DNA of 64,000 nt from Heliocidaris erythrogramma (lineage: Eukaryota > Echinodermata > Echinoidea > Camarodonta > Echinometridae), in assembly GCA_025617745.1 (NCBI GenBank), contig CM046854.1, positions 62,825,606 to 62,889,605 of the forward strand. Direction: 5' to 3'. Every line of letters starts with the position of its first letter. The first letter of the stretch is position 1. A program made the position numbers and the translations under genes. Shown piece after piece: positions 11,430 to 22,388 of the stretch. Under the pieces are notes generated by a model. It ran no database searches, had not been told where the DNA came from, and worked only from the letters and a program-made list of their open reading frames with translations.

Positions 11430-11765
11430 ACAGTAATGGACATCGCCACTCCGCGCCTTTTTATGGTCTCCATTGCGTTAGTAGATGCCAGGAAAACATC
11501 ACTTACGGGGGTTCAAAATAGCCAAAAAATTGGCTCGCCGCTTCGCGGCTTTTTATGGTCTCCATTGCGTTAGTAGATGCCAGGAAAACATCACTTACGG
11601 GGTTTCAAAATAGCAAACAAATTGGCTCTCCGCTTCACGGCTTTTTATGGTCTCCATTGCGTTAGTAGATGCCAGGAAAACATCAATACGGGGGTTCAAA
11701 ATAGCAAAAAAAATTGGCTCGCCGCTACGCGGCTTGCGGACATCGCCGCTTCGCGGCTTGTAGAC
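11430..11765. repeat. 92-bp tandem repeat, about 3.5 units
   Basis: The phrase TTATGGTCTCCATTGCG recurs at 11461, 11553 and 11645, a 92-bp period. Units contain the short palindrome GCCGCTTCGCGGC. The block is followed by a C-tract and TAGATCCGCCCCTG, a phrase typical of hAT-type element ends in this window. Confidence 0.9.
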
Positions 11766-12555
11766 GATGCTCCGCATCGTCGTTGGGTCAACACCCCCCC
11801 CCCCTTGGAAAAAAGCTAGATCCGCCCCTGCTCAGTGTTTAGGGCGGATTTCGAGGAAGTTAGCGTACATGACCATAATGACACCATCAGAAACAGACGT
11901 TAGTTATTACCGAACAAAAGATGAATAAGTAGCCCCTCGAAATCATAGGTGTCAAATTGTAAATATTTTCTTTCGGAATTTAGAAACTTTAGTCATTATA
12001 ATATGTATGGACTTTAAAAATTTCAGAATGTTCTTCCGGCGGGAGTGAAAGCCCTTTATAATTATGCTTTTGCCCCCCCCCCCCCCCCCGAGATCGTCAG
12101 ATACGCCATTTGTCACCATTATTGTAGCAATATGTAGCTCACATGGGGGGGGGGGGGGGGGGCACTCAACCTGTTTTAGGATGTGGGTGTGCCGCTGCCA
12201 ATCTCAAAACAGGGGGGTAAGGAGCTAAATGGTTAATCGAGGAAGCTTAATTTGAAGGTCTAAGGAGCGAAAGGGCTCATGGGCAGAGCTAATTTTAGCT
12301 GCTCCCTATCTCACTACTCTGGTACACATGCGGTGCATGTGCTGAGCTGAGGCAGCGGTCGCAGCGCTGTTTTTAACACTGTACATGCACCGACCTCTGT
12401 GAACATGCCACTACCAAGAAATCATCTTTTCACACTAAATTTGAATGTAACCCCATATAAAACTGACTTGAAATCGTAAGTTTATGAAACAGTGAAGCTT
12501 TTCATGTATTAAGAAAACTACAATATTTTTGCAATAATCTGACATTTGATGTTAA

Positions 12556-12650
12556 ATCTGATGATATTGGCGGGTGGCAAATGCCGCCCACGGCCAGCTG
12601 TAAGGATAACTCCCGGCGGATATAAACCGCCCACGGCCCGCTAGGGGTTA
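12556..12650. repeat. Dispersed GCCGCCCACGGCC repeat, copy 1
   Basis: A GC-rich block (AAATGCCGCCCACGGCCAGC, then GGATAACTCCCGGCGG) that recurs in similar form at 18552-18640. It has no coding potential. The family is unknown to me. Confidence 0.6.
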
Positions 12651-12887
12651 ATAATAGCAATAGATCACAATTTTTACAAAAACATAAGAAATTATGAAAA
12701 TAAAGAAATGCCAACTAATAAAGAAATCTGAATCACTCATTTCCTACCTATGTGTGCCAGAAATGAATCCCCTAGCCACTGATTGATGCTATACTTTTCC
12801 TTTGAGATTGATTTGGTTTGAAAGTGTGTGTTGAATAATGAAGCGTACGATTAAATTTTAACATAACATAAATATTCATATTCACAT

Positions 12888-13550
12888 TTGGCGCCATTTT
12901 TGACCGTGACCTTGAGTGGTCAAGGTCAAGGTCATCATGACATTAGATCGGGAACCATGGGCGCCAGGCAGGGGTGAAAAAAATTTGGATTTTGGGCCGC
13001 TTTCAGTTCGTCAAAAAGCTAGTATTCATTTTTGGCGCCATTTTTGACCGTGACCTTGAGGGGTCAAGGTCAAGGTCATCATGGAATTAGATCGGGGACC
13101 GTGGGCGCCAGGCAGGGGTGAAAAAATTTTGGATTTTGGGCCACTTTCAGTTCGTCAAAAAGCTAGTATTCATTTTTGGCGCCATTTTTGACCGTGACCT
13201 TGAGGGGTCAAGGTCAAGGTCATCATGGCATTAGATTGGGGACCGTGGGCGCCAGGCAGGGGTGAAAAAATTTTGGATTTTGGGCCACTTTCAGTTCGTC
13301 AAAAAGCTAGTATTCATTTTTGGCGCCATTTTTGACTGTGACCTTGAGGGGTCAAGGTCAAGGTCATCATGGCATTAGATCGGGGACCGTGGGCGCCAGG
13401 CAGGGGTGAAAAAATTTTGGATTTTGGGCCACTTTCAGTTCGTCAAAAAGCTAGTATTCATTTTTGGCGCCATTTTTGACCGTGACCTTGAGGGGTCAAG
13501 GTCAAGGTCATCATGGCATTAGATCGGGGACCGTGGGCGCCAGGCATACG
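12888..13550. repeat. 144-bp repeat array, right arm, inverted (about 5 units)
   Basis: The same 144-bp unit as at 7690-9965, in reverse orientation, followed by the complementary TCAAATGAATA-rich tract and the terminal inverted repeat ending at 13663. Confidence 0.95.
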
Positions 13551-13774
13551 TCGAAAAAAAATCCGACTTTAGGCAATTTTGAATATCAAATGAATATCAA
13601 ATGAATATCAAATGAATATCGAATATCGAATAACGAATATCAAAACAACTTCACAGACCTTCATATTTTATAATTATTCTCGTCAAGTGGAGAACTATTT
13701 CGCACAAAGCTATGCTTACCATATGCATCCTTCACTGCTATTATGCATCCTTATTTCGGCCAGGATTTGTCTTA

Positions 13775-13890
13775 ATTTTTCCTTTTCCCCTTTTCCTTTT
13801 CCCTTTTTCTTTTTCCCTTTTTCTTTTTCCCTTTTTCCTTTTCCTTTTTTCCTTTTCCCTGTTTCCTTTTCCCCTTTTCCTTGCCGTTTC
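13775..13890. repeat. Pyrimidine-rich CCTTTT low-complexity tract
   Basis: Imperfect (CCCTTTTT)n. Open frames on both strands here are low-complexity Phe/Pro/Ser or Lys/Gly/Glu strings and are not genes. Confidence 0.9.
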
Positions 13891-13968
13891 GTGTTTGTTC
13901 TGTGATATTGGTTTGTGTTTTCCAAGTAAGCACAGTTTGAACAATTTAATTTTCTCTGGCATGTCTAG

Positions 13969-13986
13969 GGGATCCACAAATTAAAG
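13969..13986 (+). CDS. Candidate 18-nt micro-exon, unit 1
   Basis: TTCTCTGGCATGTCTAG precedes GGGATCCACAAATTAAAG, which is followed by GTATTG. Read with phase 1 at both ends it gives DPQIK. Length divisible by three and matching phase mean it can be included or skipped without a frame change. It lies just beyond the foldback element, where stalk exons would be expected. Chance occurrence is possible for so short an exon. Confidence 0.3.
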
Positions 13987-14313
13987 GTATTGCTTTTTAG
14001 TGGATCTCTTCAGAAAATAATGATTTCTTTTAATGATTTATCTTAATAATCTATTTATGTGTTCAGTGTACTTGTACATTTATAAAGAAAAAAAATGTTT
14101 TGTTCATATTTTCTGTAATAATACCTGTACAGCCATTGTTTTACTTTCTTTTGGATATGAAATGAATACAAATTTGAATCTGAAATAAGGAAATTGCATA
14201 CTGATCAATTACCCAATCTAACCAATAGTCCAGCTATGTTTATTAAGAAATGCATCCATGTATACCGCGTTTTCTTGGGATTAATTAAAAATGACAAACT
14301 AATGCATTTCCAG

Positions 14314-14340
14314 GAATCAGTTCTATGACACATCCAAAAG
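14314..14340 (+). CDS. Candidate 27-nt micro-exon, unit 1
   Basis: GCATTTCCAG precedes a 27-nt segment reading ISSMTHPK in phase 1-1, followed by the donor GTATTT. It has the same phase logic as the candidate at 13969 and could encode a variable stalk segment. There is no paralogous copy to support it. Confidence 0.3.
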
Positions 14341-14744
14341 GTATTTACCTTAATGATGATGATACAAATCCTTTAATATGATTCCCCTTCTTCAGTGTTT
14401 TCTTACAGTATTCCATTTTCTCTTTCCCGTTTTACTCTATAGGGGGTTGGTCCCTTGATCCGCCTATTTGTTGTAGATCCTTAAGGAAAGTGATTCGGGT
14501 TCTGGGCGCTGGAAAGAAAAGTTACGTCACGGGTGTTGGTATGTGAGTGCAAATGTCGCCAGACGAAGTTCCATCGATAATACAAATATTTTTGTAAATT
14601 TCGAGATTCGGCTTCAGTAAAATCTTCCTACCTATGTGTAATCCTAAATGAGCAACACGACCGTTTCATTTGATTTACCGAAATAGAAGAAATCATTGGA
14701 TGAAGATCGAAACTAAAACGTCGTCCAAGAAATGGTGATCCATG

Positions 14745-15485
14745 CAGTGGCGTATCTAGGTATTATGGCGCCCGGGGCAAACAATGAAATTGCGCCCCCT
14801 CTCCGAGTGCCCAAACTTATCTTATTAGTGTAAAAGCGAGGGACCATAGCGACCGAACGGGAAATTTTTTTTTTTTAATTCTACAAAAACACAATTCCTT
14901 GTGCATGTTACCCAAGCAATTTTGCAATTGACCACTGCAATTTAGCGGTAGAGAAGTTCAAATTTTCTACATAGATAAATGGTTTACTATGTACTCACTT
15001 CTATTCTAAAATTCTAAAATTGGGTGCAAAATTTACGATAGCCTTGAGAAATAGTCGAGAAATTCAGCAAGGCGACCGAACGTTAAGATATTTTTTTATA
15101 TGTTGAACCTTTGGAAATGCTGTTTCATAGACTTATCCTTTATCAGGGCTAAACATTTTAGCAAGAGTCAGATGAAACTGACATGATAGCGAGCAAAGCA
15201 ACGACAATTACATCTTTATTTATGAAGTTTTGAACCCTTCAAGCTATTTAAGAAGTATATTCTGTGGCCGCAAAATTACAAGATTCTGAAAGAAAATAAT
15301 TATGCAAGGGGGCAAAACGACCAACCCTCAAAAACTGTTTTTCTGCTGCATTTACATTGCGGATTGGGGCGCAAATGAGGATTATGATATTTCTACATTT
15401 CCCTTTTCTCTCTCTCTCTTGCGTTTTTGCGCCCCCTGCAAGTGCCGCCCGGGGCACTCCCCCTGCCTCCCTAGATACGCCACTG
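14745..15485. mobile_element. Non-autonomous hAT-type transposon, 741 bp
   Basis: The element starts CAGTGGCGTATCTAGG and ends CCTAGATACGCCACTG, a perfect 16-bp terminal inverted repeat. It is flanked by the 8-bp direct duplication GATCCATG (14737-14744 and 15486-15493). An 8-bp duplication with these termini is the hAT signature. The interior is non-coding, with the subterminal phrase GCCCGGGGCA at both ends and GCGAGGGACCATAGCGACCG inside. The latter recurs in a related copy at 34803-35673. Confidence 0.93.
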
Positions 15486-15493
15486 GATCCATG

Positions 15494-16313
15494 CATTTTC
15501 AGCAGGAAAAGCAATTTTCTGGGCCTTAATTAGTGAGGGCAGTTGGGGATGGGGGGGGGGGGGCGGTGAATAGGGTGACGGCCCTTCCCTTTTTTTCATC
15601 TCTTCCTAATTCCTTTAAATCTTCTGATTTTGATGACCATTCAAAGAGAGAGAGGCAAAGATCAATTCTCTAGACCGTATTTTGCGTGGACCGACGCGCC
15701 GGGGGGGGGGGGGGGGGGGGGGGTTATACCTGATACCCTCCAAAAGAAAGTAACCTCCTGACCTACAAACGTGTTCCCCTAAAAGAACATTATAACAGAC
15801 CAGCCCCTTGATTCTATTTTCCCCCAAGTTTATGCCAGCTAAACTAAACAAAATCATGAGAAAGTCTGACAATGTCCACAAGTGTGAACAGACAAACGAA
15901 CAAATAACCCCCCAAAAAGAAATAAAGGGGAAGGATTGACGTGTACCTGTGCCCCAGGTATGAGCAGCGATTTATTGTTACGGCCGTACATGGACCACGT
16001 ATATTCCTTAATTTGATAAAATAAATTGAGGATAGACTTTTGGTCTAAACTGCCCTCTCCAGGAAAAGAAAAGAAACACGAAACAAACCAAATAAAAAAA
16101 CCCACAACAGCAGAAAACACAAAATACGAAAACAAACAACAGCAAAAAACCCGAACTCGCACGACTGTAGTTGTGCTTGAGAATATCGTCCGCCAGCATT
16201 GCCAGAGCAAAGAGCATAGAGCCTTTGTCGTGCAGCTAATATGTTCCCGTGCAATCGCACTCTCAAATACTGAATTGATTTCATTCCCTGGAAAGCAACG
16301 AGAGGAACCCAAT
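15494..16313. other. Region upstream of the unit 2 start
   Basis: Two poly-G tracts (about 15551 and 15700) and otherwise unremarkable sequence. The promoter and 5' leader of unit 2 should lie in the right-hand part, but I see no convincing TATA box or initiator. Open frames here lack domain similarity. Confidence 0.4.
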
Positions 16314-16368
16314 ATGTCAGAAAGCTGTAAAGTGTTATACTTGATGTCTATTTTCGTCGTGAATTCAG
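16314..16368 (+). CDS. Unit 2 first coding exon: signal peptide
   Basis: The ATG opens MSESCKVLYLMSIFVVNSG: a short polar start, a hydrophobic core (VLYLMSIFVV) and a small-residue end, as in secretory signal peptides. The exon stops at the donor GTATGT in phase 1. The next recognised exon, the V-type Ig at 18831, begins in the matching phase and the junction reads NSG-IHGQ. This is where a secreted or type I membrane Ig receptor should start. No in-frame upstream ATG with better features was seen. The function is inferred from composition and position only. Confidence 0.62.
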
Positions 16369-16574
16369 GTATGTATTCATCTTTGTCATACAAATAACTT
16401 CACTCAAAGTCATTGTTCGTTGAATATTATATTCACAAGTAACAAATTTACTAAAATATAGTAAATTGTAAAATATAAATCTTACAGGAATATCCTGCAG
16501 GGAATGAGCAAAATATGTTTGTATTTATATATCTCACATCTTTAGACAGAGTAACCTGTTCATGCAGCTACATA

Positions 16575-16919
16575 CACACTAAGAATAAAAGGTTCAGGTT
16601 TGGACCCTAAATGGAACACTGGCAGCACCTTTTTGGGTGCAATCTCGCATCCTTCATGAAAAGGGTGCACAAATGCACATTTTTGTTCTTGTTTGCACCC
16701 TTTAATGCCCGTTTGCACCTTTAAGGGTGCAGAAACGTTTGCATCCAAAAGGGTGCAAATTTGTACCTTTTCTAAAGGGTAGAACTCTGCACCCTTTTAG
16801 GGCGCAAGTTGTAGCTAACTGCACCCTTAAAGGCGCAAAAAGCTTCTTAGGGTGCAAAGTTGCACCCAAAAAGGTGCAACTTTTGAACGGTGCAAAATTG
16901 TACCTTTTTTCTTAGTGTG
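16575..16919. mobile_element. 345-bp MITE with TA flanks and TGCACCC repeats
   Basis: CACACTAAGAATAAAAGG at the left and its near complement ending CTTAGTGTG at the right form the terminal inverted repeat. TA dinucleotides flank both ends (16573-16574 and 16920-16921), as in Tc1/mariner-like insertions. The interior is a string of GGGTGCA and TGCACCC heptamers in both orientations. Open frames inside are an effect of these repeats. Confidence 0.85.
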
Positions 16920-16921
16920 TA

Positions 16922-18830
16922 TCAACAATAACATTGATAAAATAAAATTAGACTGGTTTACAGCAGGGCTCTATAAATTAAAATTTATATATTTGTCGGA
17001 GAACATACATGTATATACCTCAACAGTACGCTCGACATGCATTGATATGATTTTAATATGATGCTTATATAGGAAAGGGAAGTTAAACGGACAATAAAAA
17101 ATTGTGTAGACCTGTACATAGACCTTCGGTGTGTGGGCTGTTAATAGGTTAATAGAATATAACGTCTCATTTAAATCTAATGATTCTAGCTAAATTGTCA
17201 ACAAAGACTATTCACTTTTGGAATAAAATTATATGTAACAAATACTTCACCCTGATCATCTGAAATTATTCAAATCGGCAAGTTCTATAATTATAAACAA
17301 ATTTTCTTCACGAGGAAGAACATATAATAAAACATTGTGATTTACATTGATCAATCAAAGAGCTTCATGCAAATAAGATAGCTTGGCGAAACGGAGTGGC
17401 AAGAAAAATCACGTCTGGAACCCAACGGCGACAGAGGTAATTTAAAAGTTGTAACTATAATTACATATATGTAATATTACGCCTGTCTGTATTAGACGTA
17501 TTTTTACCCACTATATGGTGTAATGATAGGCCTATGTTTCTAACTTCATGCAATAAACTTTTGATTTTCAATTATGCATTTTGCTCTCCGGACGCGTCTT
17601 TTCGTGCCATGCATTTCACTAAGCTACATATGAAAGCATTCCTTGACCTGTCGTTTATCCGAGAGGATATTTGGGTATTTGAAAATTAATTTACATCACT
17701 GGTATCCGTGTGATCCCGAACGTGTATAAAAAATAATATGGCCGCGCAAAAGAAAACAAAATATTGAAAAAGAAGAAGAAGAAGAAGAAGAAGAAGAAGA
17801 AGAAGAAGAAATAAAAAGAAGAAGAATAAGATGAAGAAGAAGAAGAAGAATCATACACCATACATAATACATAATACGTAATACATAAAAGTCAGATACA
17901 TAGGCATATTGACAATGCTGTGTACATATAAAAGTCTATAGATGCTTTGCAATTTGCAAAAGTGGAAGGATTAAAGAAAGCTACGCTTGTAAACATAGGC
18001 CCCACTGGTTGAAAAGAAGGAACAATAAATATGCATATACATTTAAGAAAGAGAAAGAAGGATAAATGGCACTTTATTGGAAAGGAGAGAGAGAGAGAGG
18101 GGTGAGGCTAAGAGAAACAAAGTGAATAGACGCTGTGTATGCACGATTGCACTACCTCTAAGAAATTCTGGAAAATGTATACGACCATTTAACTTTCCTT
18201 AAGTCGCATTAACCCATACCGGTGAACAGAGAAAATATTACGATAGATTTTAAGATCGGCTATGGAACCTATCCTTTACCATGCAGTTTATTTAACCCAC
18301 CACGCCACATATTCTAGCCACTGATAAAAAGAATATAATAAATTTTGAAATTTTTCGCATGTTTCATCTTATTTTGGCTACTTCCCTTACATCCTACAGT
18401 TAATTTTTAAATGAAATGTGTTCTCTCATATATCTTTCTAATTAATTCAACTAAATAATATAATTCATTTCCAATCTACATAAACAAAATAAACGATTAA
18501 AGGAAACATTATTTTTTTGGCTATTTTTTAGACGATTTTTTTTTTTTTTTTTTGGGGGGGGGGCGGAAAATGCCGCCGACGGCTAGCTGCAAGGATAGCG
18601 CCCGGGCTGGAATATAGCTCACGGGACGAAAGGGCTTCCTGGAATCTGTACCTTTCTAACTAAAAGTAAGACCCACGGATCAACAAATAAAGTATAAGTG
18701 AAAAGAGCAATTTAGCAAGGCAACAATAGTCAAAATTGACTATTTTAAAACAACAACAACAACAACAGCTTACAGGTGTAGCTTTTGCTACAGTTGTTTT
18801 TGTAAAGTTGTTTTTGTAATTTTGTACCAG
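16922..18830 (+). other. Rest of unit 2 intron 1
   Basis: Contains a GAA microsatellite (about 17768-17848), a poly-T/poly-G junction near 18537-18561 and a second copy of the GCCGCC dispersed repeat (18552-18640). No exon was found. The acceptor for the next exon is TTTTGTACCAG. Confidence 0.6.
17768..17848. repeat. (GAA)n microsatellite
   Basis: About 80 bases of GAA/AAG repeat with two small interruptions, lying in the first intron of unit 2. Confidence 0.98.
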
Positions 18831-19151
18831 GTATCCATGGTCAAGTAACTACCCCATCATCTACTGCTGCTGCTCTTGGAGATGATGTATCATTGGAGTG
18901 TACCACTACACAGAATAATCCTACCTTTATTTGGGGTGATGGAGATGATGGGTTGCCTATATACATTGGGACTATTAGAGTTACAGGTGAACCAGCACAT
19001 GCCAATATACAACTAGGTACTAGAAGTGATCTACGGATGTCTGTACTGAATATCAATGGCATTGCGATGAACGATAATGGAAACTACACCTGCTACCTTG
19101 CTGGACAACAAGCACCTAATGATGATGAGGAGATTATGGTGACTGTAGAAG
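18831..19151 (+). CDS. Unit 2 exon: V-type Ig domain
   Basis: A 321-nt phase 1-1 exon between TTTGTACCAG and GTAGGT. It encodes a full V-type Ig domain: first Cys in DDVSLECTTT, core Trp in TFIWGDG, then DLRMSVLNINGI and the classic DNGNYTCYLAG carrying Asp-x-Gly-x-Tyr-x-Cys. The C-terminal strand ends EIMVTVEG. One exon per Ig domain with phase-1 borders is usual for this superfamily and lets domains be duplicated as cassettes. It is the membrane-distal domain because it follows the signal peptide exon. I see no counterpart in units 1 or 3 within the window. Confidence 0.92.
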
Positions 19152-19303
19152 GTAGGTAAATAGAAAATGTATACAGTGGCGGATCCAGGATTTTAATTCG
19201 GACAATTTCTGATAAAAAAGAAAGGTCATCAATTTTGGGGAAATTTTGTTACTCCCCAAAATTCTCTGACAGGCAAACAAACAAAAACAAAGCACACACA
19301 TAA

Positions 19304-19503
19304 ATAATAATAATAATAATAATACATAGCATTTATATTGCACTTAATACAAATGTTTCTAAGCGCCAAAGTATTACTACCCCGGCTCTAGCTAGGCTAC
19401 CGAATTCGGTGCTCACAGCATTCAAGGAATAAATTCCTACCGGGTACCCATTTACTACACCTGGGTGGAGAGTGGCAAATGTAGATTAATGTCTTGCCGA
19501 AAG
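19304..19503 (-). mobile_element. tRNA-derived SINE fragment (body and tail)
   Basis: Minus-strand body matching the fuller copy at 50352-50620: GGCAAGACATTAATCTACA, CACCCAGGTGTAGTAAATGG, GGAATTTATTCCTTGA and an ATT-rich tail. The tRNA-like head is missing. Confidence 0.8.
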
Positions 19504-19646
19504 GGAAGGGGGGGGGGGATAGACGTCACCCTGTACCTTTTCTCTATAGAGAAAAGTTCGATAAATGAAAAGCTATTGAATGTATACAATTGCGCATGTC
19601 AGTGTGTGTCTAATGGACAGAGGAGACGATTTCTTGTCATGACATG

Positions 19647-19650
<4 letters not shown>

Positions 19651-19700
<50 letters not shown>
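19651..19700. repeat. GT microsatellite joined to a very long poly-G
   Basis: GTGTGTGTGTGTGT is followed by almost 40 consecutive G, the longest G run in the window. Its exact length is unlikely to be reliable. Confidence 0.95.
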
Positions 19701-19701
<1 letters not shown>

Positions 19702-20736
19702 GTGAAATTCCAGAAAACAACAGCGACCAAACGGGAAGGGTCTGTATAGACACACCCAGAGAAGATTTAGAATTTTGGAGGATAACAACGTTGCATTCTA
19801 GGTCCTCGGTAAATTTTTATCTATGATTTTGCGACCTTGCATAGTGACCAAATGAGAATGAGAAATTTGTTTTAATTTGTGTTCATGACATTTTTAATTT
19901 TTAAATCACTTTTGATTTGGGGCGGAACCAGGATTTCGTAGATAAAGGAGCAACAATGTATTTTAAAAATTCAGACAAAGAAAAAAAATAACGAAAATAT
20001 AAATGTCATCAAAGGAGGTGTCTTTTCACTGCAAATTATTTGACAAGCAACCCCCACCCCAACACCCCAAAGCAGAGAAAAAACACAAAATTAAAGAAAG
20101 AAAAAAAAATGAACAAAAAACAAAACAAAAAACAAAATAAAACAAAAAACGAAAAAGTAAATGAGGGTGGTAGAGAGACAGAGAGAGAGAGAGAGAGGGG
20201 GGGGGGGGGGGGGATGCCACTTTGATTTCAAATTGGGGGGGAGGGGCGCACAGAACCCCTGAATCCGTCACTGCTTGTGATCGCACATGCAAATCCAAGA
20301 ATGATCTCTGCTCTAAATATATTTGTACCTCTATATTGTTTCAGCAAATTTCTAAATTCACAGATTTGGAGGGGCAACCCCAGTGAAAAGAGAGGTGTGT
20401 CTCCTCCCACCTGGTTTTGAAGCAAACGTCCTTATGCAAATTTACATTCTATAGCGTATGTGGTATCTAAAGGGTTTAAAGATCTTCTTATAATATTGTG
20501 AAATTTAACTTTATTATGCAAGAAAGGGTGGCGACTAAGCCATACGATAATCAATATAGGGATGGGAAAACTGCGTTATGCAGTAGAGGTGTTGTGGTAA
20601 GATGGAAGCATTGCTCATTGTTTATTACAAATTCTATTTAGAAAGTGTGTGTTATTATTAATATTATTATTAACATTATTATCATTATTATTATAATTAC
20701 TATTTACTATTCCCTTCTCCTTCTGTTGTTTTATAG

Positions 20737-21033
20737 TTGGATCATCCTCAAAACCCATTATTTTGACATGTAATGATACCCACTACCAAGCAACATGTGA
20801 TGTTGAACAGAGTAAACCAGCAGAAACCATAACATGGATCTTAGATGGTGATGAACAATCTGATGGCCTAGTGGTAACAGATCTTGGAGCTACTCAACCT
20901 CTATTTAGCATGAGGAGCACGTTCACATTTCTAGCAACCCCAGAGAACTTCAATGTAGAATTGGTGTGTAGCATCGATGGTCACCAAGTAACCAGATTGA
21001 ATAGACAAGAATCAGGACTTGTGGATTGTCAAA
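20737..21033 (+). CDS. Unit 2 exon: C2-like Ig domain
   Basis: A 297-nt phase 1-1 exon (acceptor TGTTTTATAG, donor GTAAGT) that encodes the paralogue of the unit 1 exon at 6314 and the unit 3 relic at 38276. The first Cys is in YQATCDVEQSKPAET, the Trp in ITWILDGDEQ, and the second Cys in ELVCSIDGHQV after STFTFLATPENF. The pattern CD-x-KP-ET-ITW resembles the CD80-like C2 set found in nectin- and Kirrel-type receptors. It follows the V-type domain, the usual V-C2 order. Function is probably ligand binding or spacing; no ligand can be inferred. Confidence 0.9.
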
Positions 21034-21695
21034 GTAAGTATGATTTGTTTAAAGAAGAAACAACAAAAAGGTAAAATCAATCTTCTGATAGAGAAAATTG
21101 CAATGTTTAATTAACCTTACATTTCAACTACCCCATTCCCATTCCAGATGAAGATATAGACCCACATATTATAGCAAGAAGAGAGTATATGATTATATCG
21201 ATAATTCAAGTTCATTTTACATCTAAATTGAGCTGTTTGATCCAAATTCATAGTTGACATTGCTTTGTTTTTTTTTGTTTTTTGTTTGTTTTCAGTAGTT
21301 ATGTATTCATAATATATTATTTATATATTATTAAATATATATTATTCATGTATAACAATAGATAATGTGCAGTTATGTGTAACATTTCTATATAAACTCT
21401 CTGTGAGAGGCGGTGACAATTAGTTTAAAAATTACCTTGTTTTTAGAAAAGTATTTTGGATTGTGAGATTTCATTAATAGGTTACATTGATTTGATTTGT
21501 TTTGTTTTGTTTTTAATTCTTTTCCTGTTTGTTTAGAAATATTTTGTGAGCTTTCCAGAACTACATACTTATATATAAAGATTTGTGCTTTTTAAAAATA
21601 TTATTATTATCTTGTGCTTGTGATCATTCCAACAATATATCAAGATGATTAACTTTTGAATTGTACTTTGTTTGTGTTCTCCTTTATTAATACAG
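21034..21695 (+). other. Unit 2 intron
   Basis: AT-rich intron with donor GTAAGT and acceptor TTAATACAG. No repeat or gene was recognised apart from short T-rich tracts. Confidence 0.7.
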
Positions 21696-21962
21696 GTCTT
21701 CCACAATCTGGAAGCATTGATATTATAATATCCGTTCAAGAATCAACTCTTGATGTGACGTGTGAAAGGAGTACTGCGGTTGACCAACCTACTCCAGCTA
21801 TCATTAACTTCTATATCTACTCCAATGATACACTGATTCCCAAGTCTACAGATTCAGTCAACACTGTCACTGTACCAAAGCCTGAGCAGGTTACAGAGTT
21901 CAGATGTGTAGCTGGTAATTACCTTGGAAATACAACAGCTACAGAACCGTATGACCCTGACG
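21696..21962 (+). CDS. Unit 2 exon: third Ig-like domain
   Basis: A 267-nt phase 1-1 exon (acceptor AATACAG, donor GTAAGT). The first Cys is in LDVTCERSTAVDQP, then FYIYSNDTLIPKS, and the second Cys in TEFRCVAGNYLGNTTATE. It is closely related to the unit 1 exon at 7327-7575, and the shared YIYSND and CVAGNYLGNT blocks define the family. It ends EPYDPDG, beyond the point where the unit 1 copy is interrupted. NDT and NTT are potential N-glycosylation sites. It should be the membrane-proximal Ig domain. The next confidently recognised exon is already in the kinase hinge. Confidence 0.9.
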
Positions 21963-22388
21963 GTAAGTGAATTTTCTATAATTTGTATGTTGTGTGTAAG
22001 TGATTGACAGACATGTGTGTTAGTTTTGGGTGTCATCTGTAAGATGTGCCTCTTCCAAACACGTCTGTTACAAGGTTCAAAATATGATTACATGAAACCA
22101 CATGTGCGTTAATTGAGAAAGTACAAATTCAGCATTATAAAATTTATTTCATTTTTTTATTTTACCATGTTCAGTACCTGTATTCAATTCGAAAGAGCAT
22201 AGGCCTAATTGAATATCTTTTCCCTCAAGTGTCACTAATGGCAGGTGTCAGTAATAAGGGAAAAAGTGAAATCCTTAAAATTTTTGTGATACGTCATGAA
22301 CAACAAAAGAGAATTTACTTCAAATTCACTGTGCAAAGATAACGCAGAATGCTGAAACATTCAGCATTCCCCTTCGTATGTCATTTCA

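Larger units (their letters stand above)
7571..13663. mobile_element. 6.1-kb foldback element with satellite arms
   Basis: The two ends are inverted copies. TGAAGGTCTGTGAAGTTG begins at 7571 and its complement ends at 13663, each followed inward by a GATATTC-rich tract and then an array of the same 144-bp repeat in opposite orientation (about 16 units on the left, about 5 on the right). The middle (about 9990-12880) holds purine-rich sequence, a nested palindromic MITE and a 92-bp tandem repeat. No transposase is visible. I cannot find a convincing target duplication. Its left end lies on the 3' boundary of a unit 1 Ig exon. Confidence 0.85.
19174..20273. mobile_element. Possible hAT-like element with nested SINE
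   Basis: It starts CAGTGGCGGATCCAGGA and ends CCTGAATCCGTCACTG, an imperfect inverted repeat of about 16 bp of the hAT-like type seen at 14745. No 8-bp duplication is evident, so the two ends may belong to different insertions. Inside lie a SINE fragment and a poly-G tract of almost 40 bases. Confidence 0.45.

Noticed and set aside
5326..13550. CRISPR-like arrays
   Set aside because: The 61-bp and 144-bp repeats are direct satellites without unique spacers, in a spliced eukaryotic locus.
13612..13984. Phe/Pro-rich and Lys/Gly/Glu-rich open frames
   Set aside because: Translations of a CCTTTT low-complexity tract on both strands.
16026..16397. 123-residue open frame upstream of and over the signal-peptide exon
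   Set aside because: Only the last part (from 16314 to the donor at 16369) has signal-peptide character. The frame upstream is A-rich and featureless.
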